Shown piece by piece: positions 36,701 to 50,330 of a DNA stretch of 64,000 nucleotides. Below the pieces are notes generated by a model. The model was not told the origin of the DNA and ran no database searches. It saw nothing but the letters and a program-made list of their open reading frames with translations. A program made the translations under genes and the position numbers. The DNA is from Antitrichia curtipendula (taxonomy: Eukaryota; Streptophyta; Bryopsida; Hypnales; Leucodontaceae). Location of the stretch: positions 20,542,981 to 20,606,980 of the forward strand of contig OX579640.1 of the NCBI GenBank assembly GCA_951230915.1, read 5' to 3'. The first letter of the stretch is position 1, and every line of letters begins with the position of its first letter.

Positions 36701-38810
36701 ACCAACAATCGAATATAGAAGATGCATGTCTCCATGATATCATGTGCATTGAGCTCAAACCTGCACATTGTGGTCGTTCCAAAAATCTGGATCTTCTTGC
36801 AATTCGAAATGCGGAACATTTTGAGGAGAGCTCTTCATTGAATTGGAACGTTGATGAGATCCTTTGCTTGCAGACCCAGGCTTCCGAGGTCGAGGAATGT
36901 TTTTGCTCGGAGTGGTTCTCGGAGTACTTGGAGCCGACTCAGTGTCCGAGCCTATCCTGGATGTTGTATAGCCTGAGTAGAGACTGCTGCTCGAACATGA
37001 TGGGATACTAAGGTCGGAGCAGGTGGAGGAGGATGAAGACGATGTATCTGAGAAATGATTATTCAGCTCTAGCACTACATCTCGGGATTGATCCAATTTC
37101 GGAGAGCCACCAGCCATGGCTGAGGCGGGCCTCAGCCCAGTGGAACCTGCAGAAATCCACTCAATTCACTCAGTACAGAACGCGATCAAAGGGGCACATG
37201 CAGAAATCCGATTACCAAGCTCTAAATCCGTTATGAATCAAAACAAAATTCTGTTAACTAATAGAAACCAAGTCCCAAATTCACTGGCGAATGAAAACAG
37301 GATCCATATCTGTAATGTCTACCCTAATTTTAAAAACAGGCTTCCATCAGGGCATTCAACGCACAATAGAGACTTCACATTTACGCCCTCTGCCAATGCA
37401 ATCCTCAGAAGAATTCTAAATGAGAAACAAGTTTGTGGTATCAATTGAAATGAATCCACCACGACATCTACTCTATACCAGCACTCTCCCTCCGGTTCAG
37501 GAAGGAAAATTTAACCATTTGATTCATTTGACGCCAAGAAGGTTATACGCGCTACGAACCACGCTGCTAATTTTCTTAATGCCCGAAGATATCCTCAACG
37601 TGAAAAAAGCGATGCCGGCAGAACGTGAGATGCGGAAGTGCACCACGGCCACTTACCTGGAGAGGTATTTCCATTGTATTTGAAACTCCGGGTTGTCTGA
37701 CCTAATACTGTCATTCTAACAAAGATCCTTCTCAACTCCAAAGATCAGAGGTTGTGCTCCAACCATGACTCAAAAGAATCTCCTCAGACGCACTTACTCC
37801 TGCAAGGGACGTCCAAAGGCGGGAACACGACTAGAGGAAAAAGCTGGAAGGCCATCAGCGTCCGTCGCCGAATGGGTTCATGAAAATCTCACATGCTAGG
37901 AAGAAATTCGAATCTACGTCTTCCGACTCGTCTAGTTTCCTGCCTTTATTGATCAGTGTACACAAATCTCGAACGCTCCTGAAATATTGGAAACCGACAC
38001 GAATGGGGGAGTAAAGTCCTCGTCCTCACGATATGGTTTCTTAGATCGACAACGGCTCGGGTCGAGAAACTTGTCTGGAACACTCGGCTAGTACGAAACA
38101 CGTGATTCCAATACACTGCCTCGCTAGCGAGGATGCGAAGCGCGCGAAATAAAGTTGCGAACCAGCGTACAAGGAATCAGAAGCTGCGCTACATTACAAG
38201 ATACACTAAGACAGTGCGGATACAGAGAGGTGTGAGTCCGTCAATCAACCAGTGTCGCTGCCAAGCTATGCTGAGGACTTGTAGCCAGCAGACTTGCCAG
38301 CACGTGTGCAACCACAAAGCCAATACTGGAGGAGCAATACTGACTACAAAAACACATAGCAGAGGAGGCGAAGGTTGGAGCCTTGTGAACAGCACGGGAG
38401 GTTACAGTACCAGGGGCTAGGTCCTCGTGGTGCTGGGCGGATTGCTTGCTCCACCCGAACCGCTTCTTACTGGAACTATTGGGCGCGGAAGGAGCAGCGA
38501 CCTTATGCTCCGGCGTACCCGGCGGGAAAGTCGCGATGTTCTCCCCGTATTCTGCGCCTTGTTTTTTTTGGGAAAGAGACGATGGCGTGAGCTTCTTCGA
38601 CCCGGCTGGCAAGATCGGAGAACCAAAGGTCGGATGAACGTGATGCGCCTCTTTCGGCTGTTGCTGTTGATGCGCAACCACTTTGTTCCGAGGCCTAACC
38701 GAAATTGGCGAGAGAGGAGCTCGAGAATCCATTTCGGCACTTCCTTCACGCGACGGCGACGTCGTCCCTCTCGAAGGGAACAACTTCATAATCACTGATT
38801 CCTTTCCCAT
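30778..38810 (-). CDS. KIN12: KIN-12 family phragmoplast kinesin
   Basis: Plus-end-type microtubule motor of plant cytokinesis. Motor-containing exons, all phase-consistent: 38810-38411, 37119-36761, 36628-36473, 36138-35935, 35780-35667, 35556-35464, 35353-35264, 35127-35057, 34920-34846, 34687-34600, 34442-34384 and 34186-34123. They encode about 591 residues. Residues 1-253 are a Ser/Pro-rich extension. The motor shows VLVRTRP (254), the P-loop [11 protein letters not shown] (~332), switch I SSRSH (~458), switch II DLAGSE (~490), DSLGGNSKT and [11 protein letters not shown]. Smaller exons down to 30778 encode heptad-rich coiled coil, including [20 protein letters not shown], and end in an acidic last exon (~31278-30778). 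Total is about 1,100 residues, the size of KIN-12E/F and much shorter than POK1/2. Splicing of the tail exons is approximate. No break was seen. Start choice: ATG 38810; an in-frame ATG eight codons on is an alternative. Confidence 0.92.
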
Positions 38811-38819
38811 CCTCTCCCG

Positions 38820-39370
38820 TTCACTAGTCCTCTACAACCTGAAAACAAAACCTCTTCTTCAATTCAACTTGAATGCATTCCGCAGTCGTGCTAAACCAAA
38901 AACTGAAGAAACCTCTGAGGGTTGATAAAATTGACCCTTGATTATCATGAATACTCGAAGCTCCACCACAGTACTTCTCTCCCCTTCACTAATCCTCCAA
39001 CACCTGAATACGGAAGCCCTTCCTCAATTCATCTTGAATGTATTCCGCCTCCGTGTTGAACCAAAAATTCATGAAACACGAACCTCTAAGGGTTGATCAA
39101 ATTGGCCCTCAATTTTCGTAATAGAAGAAGCTCGATCGCACTACTATTCTCCCCTTCACTAATCCTCCACCACCTGAATACGAAACCTCTTCCTCAATTC
39201 ACCTTGACTGCATCCCGCCTTCAAACCAAAAATTCACGAGCAGGAACCTCTAAGTGTTAATTACATTGAACATCAATTTTCATATTGCACAACCGTCCAC
39301 CACACTACTACTCCCACCGCTTCTCTAAATCCTCCAGCACTTGACTATGAATTTCTTCCTCACACACGGT
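38820..39370 (-). repeat. Four ~167-bp tandem repeats in the kinesin 5' region
   Basis: CCTCTTCCTCAATTCA followed by CTTGAATGCATTCCGC or a close variant recurs at about 38851, 39017, 39186 and 39352. Shared intervening blocks include CTTCACTAATCCTCCA, AACCTCTAAGGGTTGATC and CCAAAAATTCA. Copies are roughly 80-90% alike by eye. They begin just upstream of the start codon, so they probably lie in the 5' UTR or core promoter. Confidence 0.75.
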
Positions 39371-39599
39371 CAATGCATTCCCGCGTCCAATTCACGACCA
39401 AGTCGTCTCCACGACCGCAATTCACCAATCAAAAAATCTCGGTCGGACGCCTACGCCTTTCTCGAACTAGTTCAAATTTCGCGCAGAACTGAAATTCGGC
39501 GCACCAACTCTCAGTGTCCTCACGATCCAGCAGAACCCCAACGAAAAAGAGAATTCACGGGACCAGACAGACGCCCTCCGACCTAAGCCAAATTTACGC

Positions 39600-39860
39600 C
39601 GTTAACGACCGTTCCGGTTTCCTTCTCTGCGGAATTTTCATGACCGTTTGGTTCATCACTGCACTGCACTGACTGCAGCGAGCGGAATCTGGGGGAATGG
39701 CAGCTTTGATGGGACGAGAGGGAAGCTGTTGGGGGCGGAAGACAATTCAATGGCGTCCCCCGTCAGGTGCCCCGTTGCCTCCAACGGTCATACTTTACGA
39801 ACTGCGCCGTCCATTGCGCCGTTTCTGCCCGTTGGGCGCCGTTGGATGCTGGGATTGGTC
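39600..39860 (-). promoter_or_regulatory. Cluster of AACGG (MSA-like, MYB3R) motifs upstream of the kinesin gene
   Basis: TCCAACGGTCA at 39780-39790 fits the M-phase-specific activator consensus YCYAACGGYYA exactly. On the minus strand, CCCAACGGGCA (~39826-39836), TCCAACGGCGC (~39838-39848), GGAACGGTCG and TTAACGGCG (~39598-39614) share the AACGG core. MSA elements bound by three-repeat MYBs drive G2/M expression of cytokinesis genes, which fits KIN-12. The segment is locally GC-rich, like a promoter. The transcription start was not determined. Confidence 0.45.
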
Positions 39861-41734
39861 ACCGCAGGGGCAGACACGTGGACAGACGTTGGAGAACTGA
39901 GCTTTTAATTTATTTTTCTGGCTTAAATATCCCAAAAAGACGACCTCAAGAAGAACAAAAAGAAGGTAGGTAACCATTAACCCCAAAATGCCCATAAGAC
40001 CATATTATAGTTTCTTGCCCAACTTTGGGTAGAATTTCGGGTAGAATTTCGGGTAGAATTTTTTTTCCTACACAAAGTTGTCTTTCTATTTTTTCTATTT
40101 ATACAACTAAGATAGCTATGGTTAAATAGAAATGATATGGAACGCAAAACAAAGTATTTAGTATTTTCTAGTATTGAAATGTTTACTATCATTTGGAAAA
40201 GTGTTAATAATGTTATTACCACATCTAATGCCTTCTTTCAAAAATCAATTCTATCTGAGATGATGGACTTCAATGACAAATTCCATTGTTAACCCTTGAA
40301 GGACAAAATGGTGATTGTGGAAATCATATATTTTAGTATTGTATAAATCATTGGTTTAAAAAAATCCAAAAGTATTTATTGAAAAATCAAACTATTGTAG
40401 AAGACCTTTCCTTTTTATAAAAAAATTGGAGGATGAATAGTTGCACTTTTGTCCCATATAGAAGGATTATTTGTCATTCATCAGCCAAAAACCAGTCATA
40501 GCATTGTTTATGGGTTAATGCCTTTGTTACAAAATAGCCCATGCAAAGAACTAACATGTTCTTTTCCAAAAAAATTCTCAAGTGTTTATCTAGTGTTGAA
40601 ATGTTTACAATTTGGAGAAAGTATTGACATTCTTATTACTACAAATGTCTTATGTTTAGTTTTTCAAATAACAACTATTTCTAAGTCTCATAGATCTCAA
40701 TGGCAAATTCCATTGTTAATGCCTCCATTAGAAGATATAACCTTTAAAAGAATTAACTTGTTCCTTCTCCCATAAATCTTCAAAATTCCATATGATAATA
40801 AGATAATTTGAAACCCACCCACCCCTTCCCCTATAATTGAATGGATTCTTCCCCCACCCACCCGCACATTTTCAAGTCTCCGTGCGATGACAAAGACATT
40901 TGCCCCCCTTCCCGTAGTTGAGGAGACTTAGAGGGAAGCACCTTCACCAGTGTCCACGTTTGAGCTAATTACCACTTCATTAGTGAACCAAGGCCAAAGC
41001 TAAAGCTATTGAGCTCATGCAATAGGGGCTTTAAAAAATAACCTCACATTTCAAGTTGTGTATACCTATTATGGACCTTGAGTTCTCCCAAATTGCATTC
41101 ATAACTACAAGTCTTGGAGTAATTCATGTAGTCCCCTGAGACTTTATGTTAGACCCTATATGAATAAAGTCTTGTTTTACATCAAACTTTAAAATAGGGA
41201 TTGGATTCATTTTTCTCTTCGTTTCTTTAATTAGACCTATTCAACATTTCAATTTGTGAAATGTTGTCTACTAATGTAGTTAAGGATGCAATTGGGATGA
41301 GGATCTATAATAATAGGTATATCTTCCTCAATTCTGATGAGAATCTATAAAAGACTAATGACTATTGTGTAAAACGTAAAGTCTAGGAAAGGGATTCTAA
41401 AAAAATGGAGTTCATTTGGGGGAATTGTACATTTTTGAGTCCTTCTACTATCACATTGGAAAAACTCAAAAATTAAATTTACACAAAAACAAACTTTATT
41501 ATTTTCAAAACCAATTTCCTAGACTTCATTATACATGGAATGTTCCATTTTTTGCAAATTCCAAGTTGTATTCTATAAAAATATTATGATTTTTTGGAGG
41601 ATTAAATTGTCTTACTTCTCCATAATAAAATCAAAATGTGTGAATATATTTGCCCAATCTTTCATATTACAAATAATTATATGATCCAAACATATGAATA
41701 TATACATACTTTAAGTTTGTTTGTTTGTTACAAT

Positions 41735-42490
41735 TAGATCTCCAAAACCATGCATCCCCTAGTTGCGTCCATGTTATCATTAGAAAAGCCCTTTGCAAGG
41801 AAGTGTGTAGGGGCTTTGCTTTGTATGTGGAGGGCACACCAAGGTAAACATGCCGACATGCAAACCACCCATGACAAGCACCTAGGAAATGATCCATTAG
41901 AGTTTTATATCAACCCGTGACAAAAAAAATTTAATAAATGAAATTAGAACTATGTTAGGTTGGTTAGTGGCCAAAAACAATACCTTTGGGGAGGGGGATG
42001 GAGTTATTAGTGACTCCTTTAGAAACTCCTACCTTTCCAGTGTAAACTCATCAAAGTAAGTGATTTTTTAATTCCTTCATGCTATGGCCATGTTAAAAAA
42101 TATTGTGACTGTTGTAGGTGATAGGATGGCCATCATGCATATAGTTTTAGCTAGTTTGGAGGGTAGAGACTCAATCTTTGGGGCCAAACGGATAGCACAC
42201 TTCAAAAATTCACAAGAAATTCATACTTTGTCAAAAATAAACAAATTAAAAAATAAATTGCTCTCTTCATTTCTCACCTCTGTCTTCATATGGAGAAAAA
42301 AAGATGTGATTTTTTTTGTGCCAATTGTAACAGGGCAAAACATTCATTCTGCCTATGACAGGGAGGTTCACCTTAGTACAGTAAAGGTATGTTTGCACTT
42401 GGTACTAAACGTGTTGTTAACGAGGGTTCTGGGAACAAATTTTGACCTACTTTTGGACCAGATTCACATTCCAAACAACACCTACCATAA
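41735..42490 (+). repeat. Dispersed repeat, copy 1 (partners near 43.5-44.2, 49.2 and 50.0-50.3 kb)
   Basis: GAAAAGCCCTTTGCAAGGAAG (41782) pairs with GAAAGCCCTTGGCAAGGAGG (50250), both followed by a GCTTTGCTT block. TTTGCACTTGGTACTAAACG...GACCAGATTCACATTCCAAAC (42390-42478) pairs with CTACTTGGTGCTAAAGAG...GACTAGATTCACATTGCAAAC (49213-49303). Similarity is roughly 70-80% by eye and the family is unidentified. Confidence 0.55.
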
Positions 42491-43549
42491 GTAGAAGTCT
42501 TAACGTGGTAACTCGATTGCCACACGAGTGATCTGGCAAGACCCCACAAAATCACAGGTGGTTCAGTCTCTGAGGGAGGAGAGAAGGAGAGTCTGACTCC
42601 TCTGTGAATAATGAGTCTCTGATGGGTTATAGGAAAATGTGAAATTATTGGGTGATAACTACGGGGGAAGCAACTTAATGAAGGGAAGAAGTAAATCGTA
42701 CATAGCTAGGAGTTCATTGAATGCTAGGAGACAGGGTTTTTTGTTTTTGTTTTTTGGACAAATGGTTATGTGTCCTTTCTTCCAGAAGGTTCTGAGTTTT
42801 GTGGCTCCTTTATTATGGGGGTTTGAATCGAAGGAGGACAAATTTGGATCTACAATTTTGAACATGTAATTTCTGTATGCAATTTTTGTGTGTGCTGGCT
42901 CTGCACAATGGATGAAATGAGGTTTTGGAAACATTGTGGCAACAGTGTGTAGGGTCATCATTACATTTTGGCATTTTTTAATACATTTATCTTTTTATTT
43001 TATTCTATAGGCTCGAAGTTGTCCATTTTTTTTTTGAGGAAATTGAGCATTTAATTGCCTGAAAAAAACATCTTGCTAGGAGAGGATCATCAATTGTTCT
43101 TACAAAGTAGAGACTCCATCAACTAGAGAGTGAGGTAGTCGGCTCTAAGAGCGTCCTTTTAACGCAAAGGTACATTGATTTTGCTTTCTTCAATGAACCA
43201 AGAGTGTACATTGCAGGAGGTGGTCACATTTTAGTGACCTATGTGTTACAAACTTCAAAAATTCAGAACTAATTCTACAAAAACGTCCAAAAAGTATGAA
43301 ACAACTCAGTTGGGTTAGATGCCACTTCCATTTTATTTCGTATGAAAATTGACTGAAAATGGTTTCAAGGTGTTCGGCTCCTCTCTAGTGTCAATAGCAA
43401 GGGAGTGTACTTTCAAAATGGGCCAAAATTGCCAAGAACTTCAACAATTTGTTTGCTATTTTTTCTTGAGATAAGATAGAATGTAACCATAGTTTAGTAG
43501 ATATTTAAGTTTGAAGTTTTATTTGGGTGAATGGAAAAACAAGGCAGCG

Positions 43550-44200
43550 CCCTTTGCCTTGTACTACTCAAGAACATAGGTGGAATCACTTAAATGATCC
43601 GCTATGGGTGGTTTTACCACTTGAAGGTAAAAACATCCTATAGTAGTAAGATGATCCCATGGTAGACACCTAGGGAATGATCACATTATGGATTTTTTTG
43701 GTATGTGAGATTTGAACCACAATGCACGTCTTACATGACAATACTGGAGTGATTACTAACCTCATTAGGAGTTTTTTAATTTTTCAGTGTGAGTTCATTG
43801 TAAGACTTGACTTTTTAGGCCTTCCATGTTAGAAAATATTATGAGTGCTTTAGGTGAAGAAGATGAGCATCATGGATTCACATTTTGTTGGCTCTGGGGT
43901 AGTCTACAAAATTCTTTTGGGCCATGATGCACTCAACACTTCAAAAACTCATAGCAAATTCATATTTTGTCCAAAAAAATATTCAAAAAATTCAATTGCT
44001 CTCGTTGTTTTTCACACTTCTCTTTACATGGGAAACAATTGAAAATTTTCAGCTACAACATGCAACCGAACTCCTAATTTTGACCACTATGGGTTATTTT
44101 ACCTTAGTTCATGAAAAACTCAATCATGTTTGCTACTAAGGTACTAGGAGGTCCAACAATGGACCATCCAAGGGTTGGATCTGAATTTTTTGGAGGTGAA
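43550..44200 (+). repeat. Dispersed repeat, copy 2
   Basis: CCTTGTACTACTCAAGAACA and the following GGTGGAATCACTTAAATG (43555-43595) correspond to CCTTATACTGCTCTAGAACA and GGTAGAATTGCTTAAATG at 50056-50098. The 43850-44130 part aligns loosely with 42110-42370 (both mention ACTTCAAAAA-TTCACA-like and TTTTGTCCAAAAA-like phrases). Confidence 0.5.
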
Positions 44201-44214
44201 GCATCCTGAAATAT

Positions 44215-44480
44215 TTTTTTAATACATTTTTTTTGAAAGACAAATGAAATTGACATCTAATCCCAAGTCGTTTCCTATCTTTTTGAGCTTTGTGGAATCA
44301 ATTATAAAATTTTGAAGTTGAAATGGCATATAGGGGCTCTGAAAAGGCTCACCCTCCTAAAATTGTACGTTGCTGAAGGCTATGAAAAAAGGGCAACATG
44401 TACAAACAGTGTACATTCAAGGAGGTGGACCATTTTTAAGAGCCCGAGCGCTTTTCGAACCTCCTACCATACTGTACAAT
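44215..44480 (+). repeat. Dispersed repeat B, copy 1 (partner 55435-55690)
   Basis: GAAAGACAAATGAAATTGACATC, then TTTTGAGCTTTGTGGAATCA, GAAGTTGAAATGGCATA, CCTCCTAAAATTGTACGTTG, GTGTACATTCAAGGAGGTGG and GAACCTCCTACC recur in order and orientation at 55435-55690 with moderate divergence. Confidence 0.75.
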
Positions 44481-47400
44481 AGTGAGATCCTCAATCAATC
44501 ATGAAAAAATGACACAGAGTTTGGTAGCAGAGGAGCTGTTGGACGGATGCCCCCCCTTTTCTTTTCTCATTCCAAAGTCCAAAAGTCCAAAAAACAGGCT
44601 TCAGATGGCAACTGAATGGAAGTGAAGGAATTTTACTGTCCCCCCCTCGTGGCCATGCAAAAAATAATTCACAAGGAGGCGCCAAGCTCCGCCTCAATGA
44701 TTTCAAAGTGGCCGCGGCCCAAAGAAAACAGAACTGAACTGCCAAAGGGGGACGGAGTGTGTGCGCGAGCGAAGGCTTGAGCATCGCGGGGGGGTCTCTC
44801 GACCACTTTCGGGAACAATAATACCCTTCTGGAACCAACAGAATTGGAGTAGGGACAAAGGGGAAGGAGGAAGCATTCATTCTTGGGGACAAAAGTTTGG
44901 GGGGCCACTTTGCATGCCAACATGATACCGGCTGATTCATGGAAACTGATCAGGAAGTCCACTGTTTATTGGGTTGGGTTTGCATGATATATATCCAAAA
45001 AAAAATCAATTGGGGGACGTGACGTGGAGTTTGCAATAAGGCACGCAACTCAAGAATTGCCTTTTTGCCTTTTTGCCCATCGTGTTCTTTATCTATAGAT
45101 GTCGAAGATTTTTAGGGCGATGGGTTTGAGGACGCAATTGCAAAAAAGGATAATTTTGAGTATATGTACATGAGGTGCTTGTGAGGGTTGCTTGACACAT
45201 GAAGGTTGGGTCAATTTGTGGTGTCAGAGGCTAAGAATCCTCACTTGTGATTGGACAAAAGTTTGAAATCGGTCCCCACCCCTTGAAATCTAGAGGTTGG
45301 GGCAATTTGGTGCAATGGATTTTTTATTCAATAAAGACTTGATCTTACGTGGCTCGAGCTCATTGAATTAGGTGCATGCCACAAAATGGGAGGTCAATGT
45401 CCGATTTCAATTAAAAAAGCTTTTTTAAAAATAAAATATTATTATTTTTCAACAAATCACGTGCGTTGGATGTTGTGCAATTGGCCTCATGGGCAATTGA
45501 CCCGGCCTTTAGGTGTAAAGCGGTCCTGAAAATTTCACCCGTTTTTTTCCTAGGCTTCATTAAATTAGCCCGGGTTCTTGGCCCTGAGGCCTTTATATAT
45601 GGGAGGATTGGCCCATATTATAATCTTATTCTAACGAGTAGTTGAGGACAAACTCAAGCCCAAAAGGGGCTGAAATTTTGTACAATCGGGCGCAAAAGAA
45701 ATTGGCCTAGCCTTTAAGTGTAAAGCGGCTCTAAGTTTATGTCTCGTTGGTTTCTGTGTGGGATAGGTTGCCTTATTCAATACATTACAAATTTTTATTG
45801 AATTCCTTACAAGATTATCTTTGTGTTCACTAAAATAACGAAAGGAAGATTTATGTAGGGTATAACATACATGTAAATGAATTCATCATTCCAAACACTA
45901 CTACTAGAAAAGTTGGTATTTAGACATCAAGTAAGGACCAACAATAGTCTTCAACATTGAGCCAATGATGATTCTTCACATATACATCAATTTATTTCAT
46001 AGACATGCATCTTTAACATGTGTATGATGTATGTCAATTTAGTTGAAGCTTTTTTACTTTGCTGGACAATTTTTGCGAAAAAATCACCTATGTACTTAAA
46101 TACCATCCTTTCAAATAGTGCCAATGTAGATTGCAAGTTAGGTCATTTTGAAGATTTGTGAATGAAATTATAAAGATTGTTAAAATTGAAATTTGGTTTA
46201 AGTTTTCAAATTCTACATTAGACACGTGTCACTTTAGGTAAGTCGTTTTATCAGTGTGGATTGAGATTGTTCTAAAACTGTCTTCAGTTCATCCCAACAA
46301 AACATTTGACATGTAACGAAATGGATGAAAAGCACTCTCTTTAAGTAGAATTGCTCAAGTCCACCTTGCCATATTTCTTTATTTTATTGAGTCCTTCAAA
46401 CCACCTCCAAGACTAAATCTAGACAGATTTTAGTAATTTGATAACATAAAATAATTATGGAATTGTGTTTTACAATCTAAATAAGTTGAATCATGATTGA
46501 TGAATAACCATTTATGAGACACATATACAAAAGTATCATTAGAACCTTTGAAATTGAAGTGAGATGAAGCTATACTTTGAAGAGTGAATGAAGAGATCTG
46601 GACTTAGGAAGTCCTAAGCATCAATGACAAAAATAAAAAAATATTTAACTTAAGTGTTAGAAGCATTTGAGCATATTATGTATTAGGAATTTGACTAATT
46701 TTTTGTTGAACATGTTGTTGGGAGACCAAAAAATTAAACTATGAATTTTCAAAGTGCTATAAATAAATTTATTTAAAGTTGCACCATAACTCTCATAAAC
46801 AGAAATTACATATTGTAGGCCAACAAGAATCCACATGTCAATAAGAATTTTAACCTAACATTAGAAATCCCATCTAAAATTAATTTTCAATTCTTACAAC
46901 ACTTATTAATTTTGAAGTTTAAAATAATAAATCCCAATTATGGTAATATTAAAAGATTTTTATTTTATTAATTTTATATGAGCCATTTTTAGGTACCATA
47001 TTTTGAATTAGAAAAATTACCTTTGGGAGGTTCGTGAATAATATTGATCAATATTACTCTTTAAGATAATAATATAGAACATCTTCAAAGCAAGGTCTTG
47101 AAAATATATATAGTAGAAATGTTAAAAAACTATTAATATAAAAATCTACAAACAATCAAATGGATGAAAAAAAAATTATATTATTTATAAAAAATCAATA
47201 GAATCTCAATGACAATATTTTCTACCTCATTTTTTGCAAATTTTTACAAAAAACTCTTAAAACAATGGATGAAAAAAATTCCTATATAGCTCTATAGAGT
47301 CATCAATTAAACTTATGTTAGCCTTCATATTATTTTAGTGTTAATATCCAATTCACTAATCAACAAAATATTCTCCAACTGACTAATGAGTCTCCACCAA

Positions 47401-49199
47401 TGTGCTTTGGGTACTATAATTTAGCTTGCTTAATCTAAAAGTGCAATTGAATTTGATTTGTATATTTCTAAACAAAAGAATAATCAAAGTTTTGTTTTTT
47501 TAATTGTAAACATGTATTTTATTATGTAATTTAGAAAAAAGATAATTAAATGATGACTTTCAAACAAAAAATACAAAACGTGATTCATAAATAATATTTG
47601 TACTATTAAATCTACTACTACACTAATCAATATTTTTCTATGATATTGGTAAGAGAAAATTGAAAACTCCTTCTAAAATTGATTGTAGATTGAATATTTG
47701 TAATTTTTGCAAAATTCTTCTTCTTTATGTTCAAAATGTTAATTTTTGATTATGGTATTTATTTTTATTTTTATATTTTACTATATAATTGTCATTTTTT
47801 AAGGATCATTTTTTAATTGAAAAGTTACTTTTTGAGTTTAAACATATTGGTATTCTTTCAACTACAAAAGTTTTTCAAAGATATTTTTTTTGGAAATTTA
47901 TATTATACGAAGGATAGGAAATTCATACAAGAATCTTCTAATATTTAGAAGGATTAAAAAACAAGATTGTATGTGCGTTGGATATATTTGTGTTCACTTG
48001 TTGTTTGAAATCTGAATGTATAGTCATGAAAGAGTTAATTATTAGATGGCCTAGATTGAAACAAACATGCATTATAATTGTTCAACACTTGTGGAAAAAA
48101 ATATTAGTAATTCATATAGATGAAATGTCTTTGGTGAATAGTGGAGTAGAAACATATATAGCTTGAAGGTATTTATTTGCTTCAATTTGGACTCCACCAA
48201 CTACAAACATTTTGTGTCTAGCCATTTTCCATTACTTGTGATGAACGATTTGACTTGTCTAATAGTGTTATATTGGAGCTAGGAAGAATTGAGCTCCCCT
48301 TCCAAATGTCTCTAGTTTCACACGTAGGAAAAATGCTAAAGTTTATTGTTTTTAAACAATAATGAAGTTTGAAAAAATTAAAATTGTATCTAGAAATAGA
48401 GACCCAAATTAGTTTACAGAGTCTAAGAAATATCAAAGTAACTAACAATAAAATAATATAAGTATAAGTCATGTTCAACGTCCTAGTGTCAAAAGAAATG
48501 TATTTAAAGCATCACCTTTTGTGGGGTAGTAATCCTCCCACAATGAAACAAGTCTAGCGAGTTTGATGGAAGTGAGTAGACATTGTAAATCTACATCCTT
48601 CCTACCATGGATTGGGTCACCATACACTATAAGCTAATCGGTGGTGCTACAATCATGACAACGTGTGGCCTGCATCCCACCACAATGTTGAGCAATTTTG
48701 TCAACATGAAAACACCCAAAAGTAAACCTGAAATAGTCAAGAATGGCTTTGTGCTAATCTCATCGTGCATTGGAAGCCAAAGGAAAAAAACCACATTTGG
48801 CACGCCTGGTGATTAAAAATTATCCAACCACACTATAATGGGGGGTATTAGGCTCCCAAACTTGGCATATAGCGTCCCATACACCTATGCCAAGTAACAT
48901 TGGCAATGCTCTTAGGGACATCAAACAATCAATACTTATAATTAAACATTTTATGATTTGGGAAGGAATTGTTTTGGATTTTTATTTATTTTTATTTGGA
49001 TAATATAAAGCTCACCATGACAAATTGTTTTTAGCTTGTCATACTTGTTCACTTCAAATTTGCACCACTAAAGTGAGGGCAATTGCTACTTATTTTTACC
49101 CCCACCCCACCCACTAAATTCTACTACTTCTCTCAATTACTACATAACTATCTTCTCTTCAAGATGTTTATAAATTCTGTATCTTTTGGATGCAATACT

Positions 49200-50330
49200 A
49201 ATGTCTATCTTAAGATATGTTCCTACTTGGTGCTAAAGAGTATTGTTATTAGGGTCTTAGGAATGAATTTATACCTACTTATAGACTAGATTCACATTGC
49301 AAACATCACCCTTAATACCAAGTGGGAACATACCTTTATGACAACTCTATTCACTTATGGGAACCAATCCATTTGTGATCACCTCCTATTTTGGCAGTGT
49401 AGGGTGTTCTCTTTCCTTACAAATAGAGATGAATAGTGATCAGTTGTGGTGCAAGTCCCAGTGCAATTGTGGTGCATTATAATTGGCTAAAAATATCTCA
49501 ATTTTACAACTAATGCTTAGTTAGAAATATGAAGACCTATATGACCAGTATAGATTGAATATAATCTTCAACTAAATTTTTTATGGTAATTATGTTTTGA
49601 CAAAAAAATTAAATAAACTTGGAAAATCCTTCCATGCTATATTTATGAATATGGGAAAATTTTCCAACTCAAGAACCCCACGCTCTAGATACATTTATGG
49701 TAGAACCGCACATTCCCAACCATGGATCCATACCCAACCTATAGGGTGCAACCATTTCCAACCAATGTTGGAATAGATTTCCAACCAAAGCTTGGAATGT
49801 GTTTTTTACTCCTTTTCAAGGTTGAAAATAATAAGGTCATGACACATGTCCTAAAGTAGTGAGTAAGAAAGTAGGAAGTAGTGAACAAAAAAGTAGTTCT
49901 TGAATGATTGGAATTGGAAGACTTTACATTGGATATGGGTCTAGACACACTTTTGGCTTCCAAAACTCATAGGAATTTCAAATCAAGGCATAAAATTACC
50001 AAAAAATTATCAATCCCTGTGATTTCTATCTTTCTATACAATAGAAAATTTACATTGCCTTATACTGCTCTAGAACATGGGTAGAATTGCTTAAATGGTC
50101 GACTTTGGATGTTTCTACCATAATTGCTTAGGTAGTTGGAAATGTGTTGGCTCCCTTACATAATCTGTACCTAAAGTTGATTTTTTTTTTTTGTTACAGT
50201 GAGATCTCTTGGGCTATAAGTCACCCAATCATGCGCTTAGTACCGTTGGAAAGCCCTTGGCAAGGAGGGGGTGCACATGCTTTGCTTCATGGCATTTGGA
50301 AGTAGGGTATGAAAATCATTGAATTTTCAA
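49200..50330 (+). repeat. Dispersed repeat, copy 3
   Basis: Carries both ends of the family described at 41.7-42.5 kb and 43.5-44.2 kb, with intervening unique sequence. No terminal repeats, transposase or reverse transcriptase were found, so its class is unknown. Confidence 0.5.

Noticed and set aside
40289..40320. Further terminus of the TTAA family (TTAACCCTTGAAGGAC)
   Set aside because: The motif is degenerate, and no matching opposite end was found nearby.
44491..44962. 149-residue minus-strand frame in a GC-richer island
   Set aside because: No recognisable motif, an overlapping frame of similar quality, and no splice or neighbour support.
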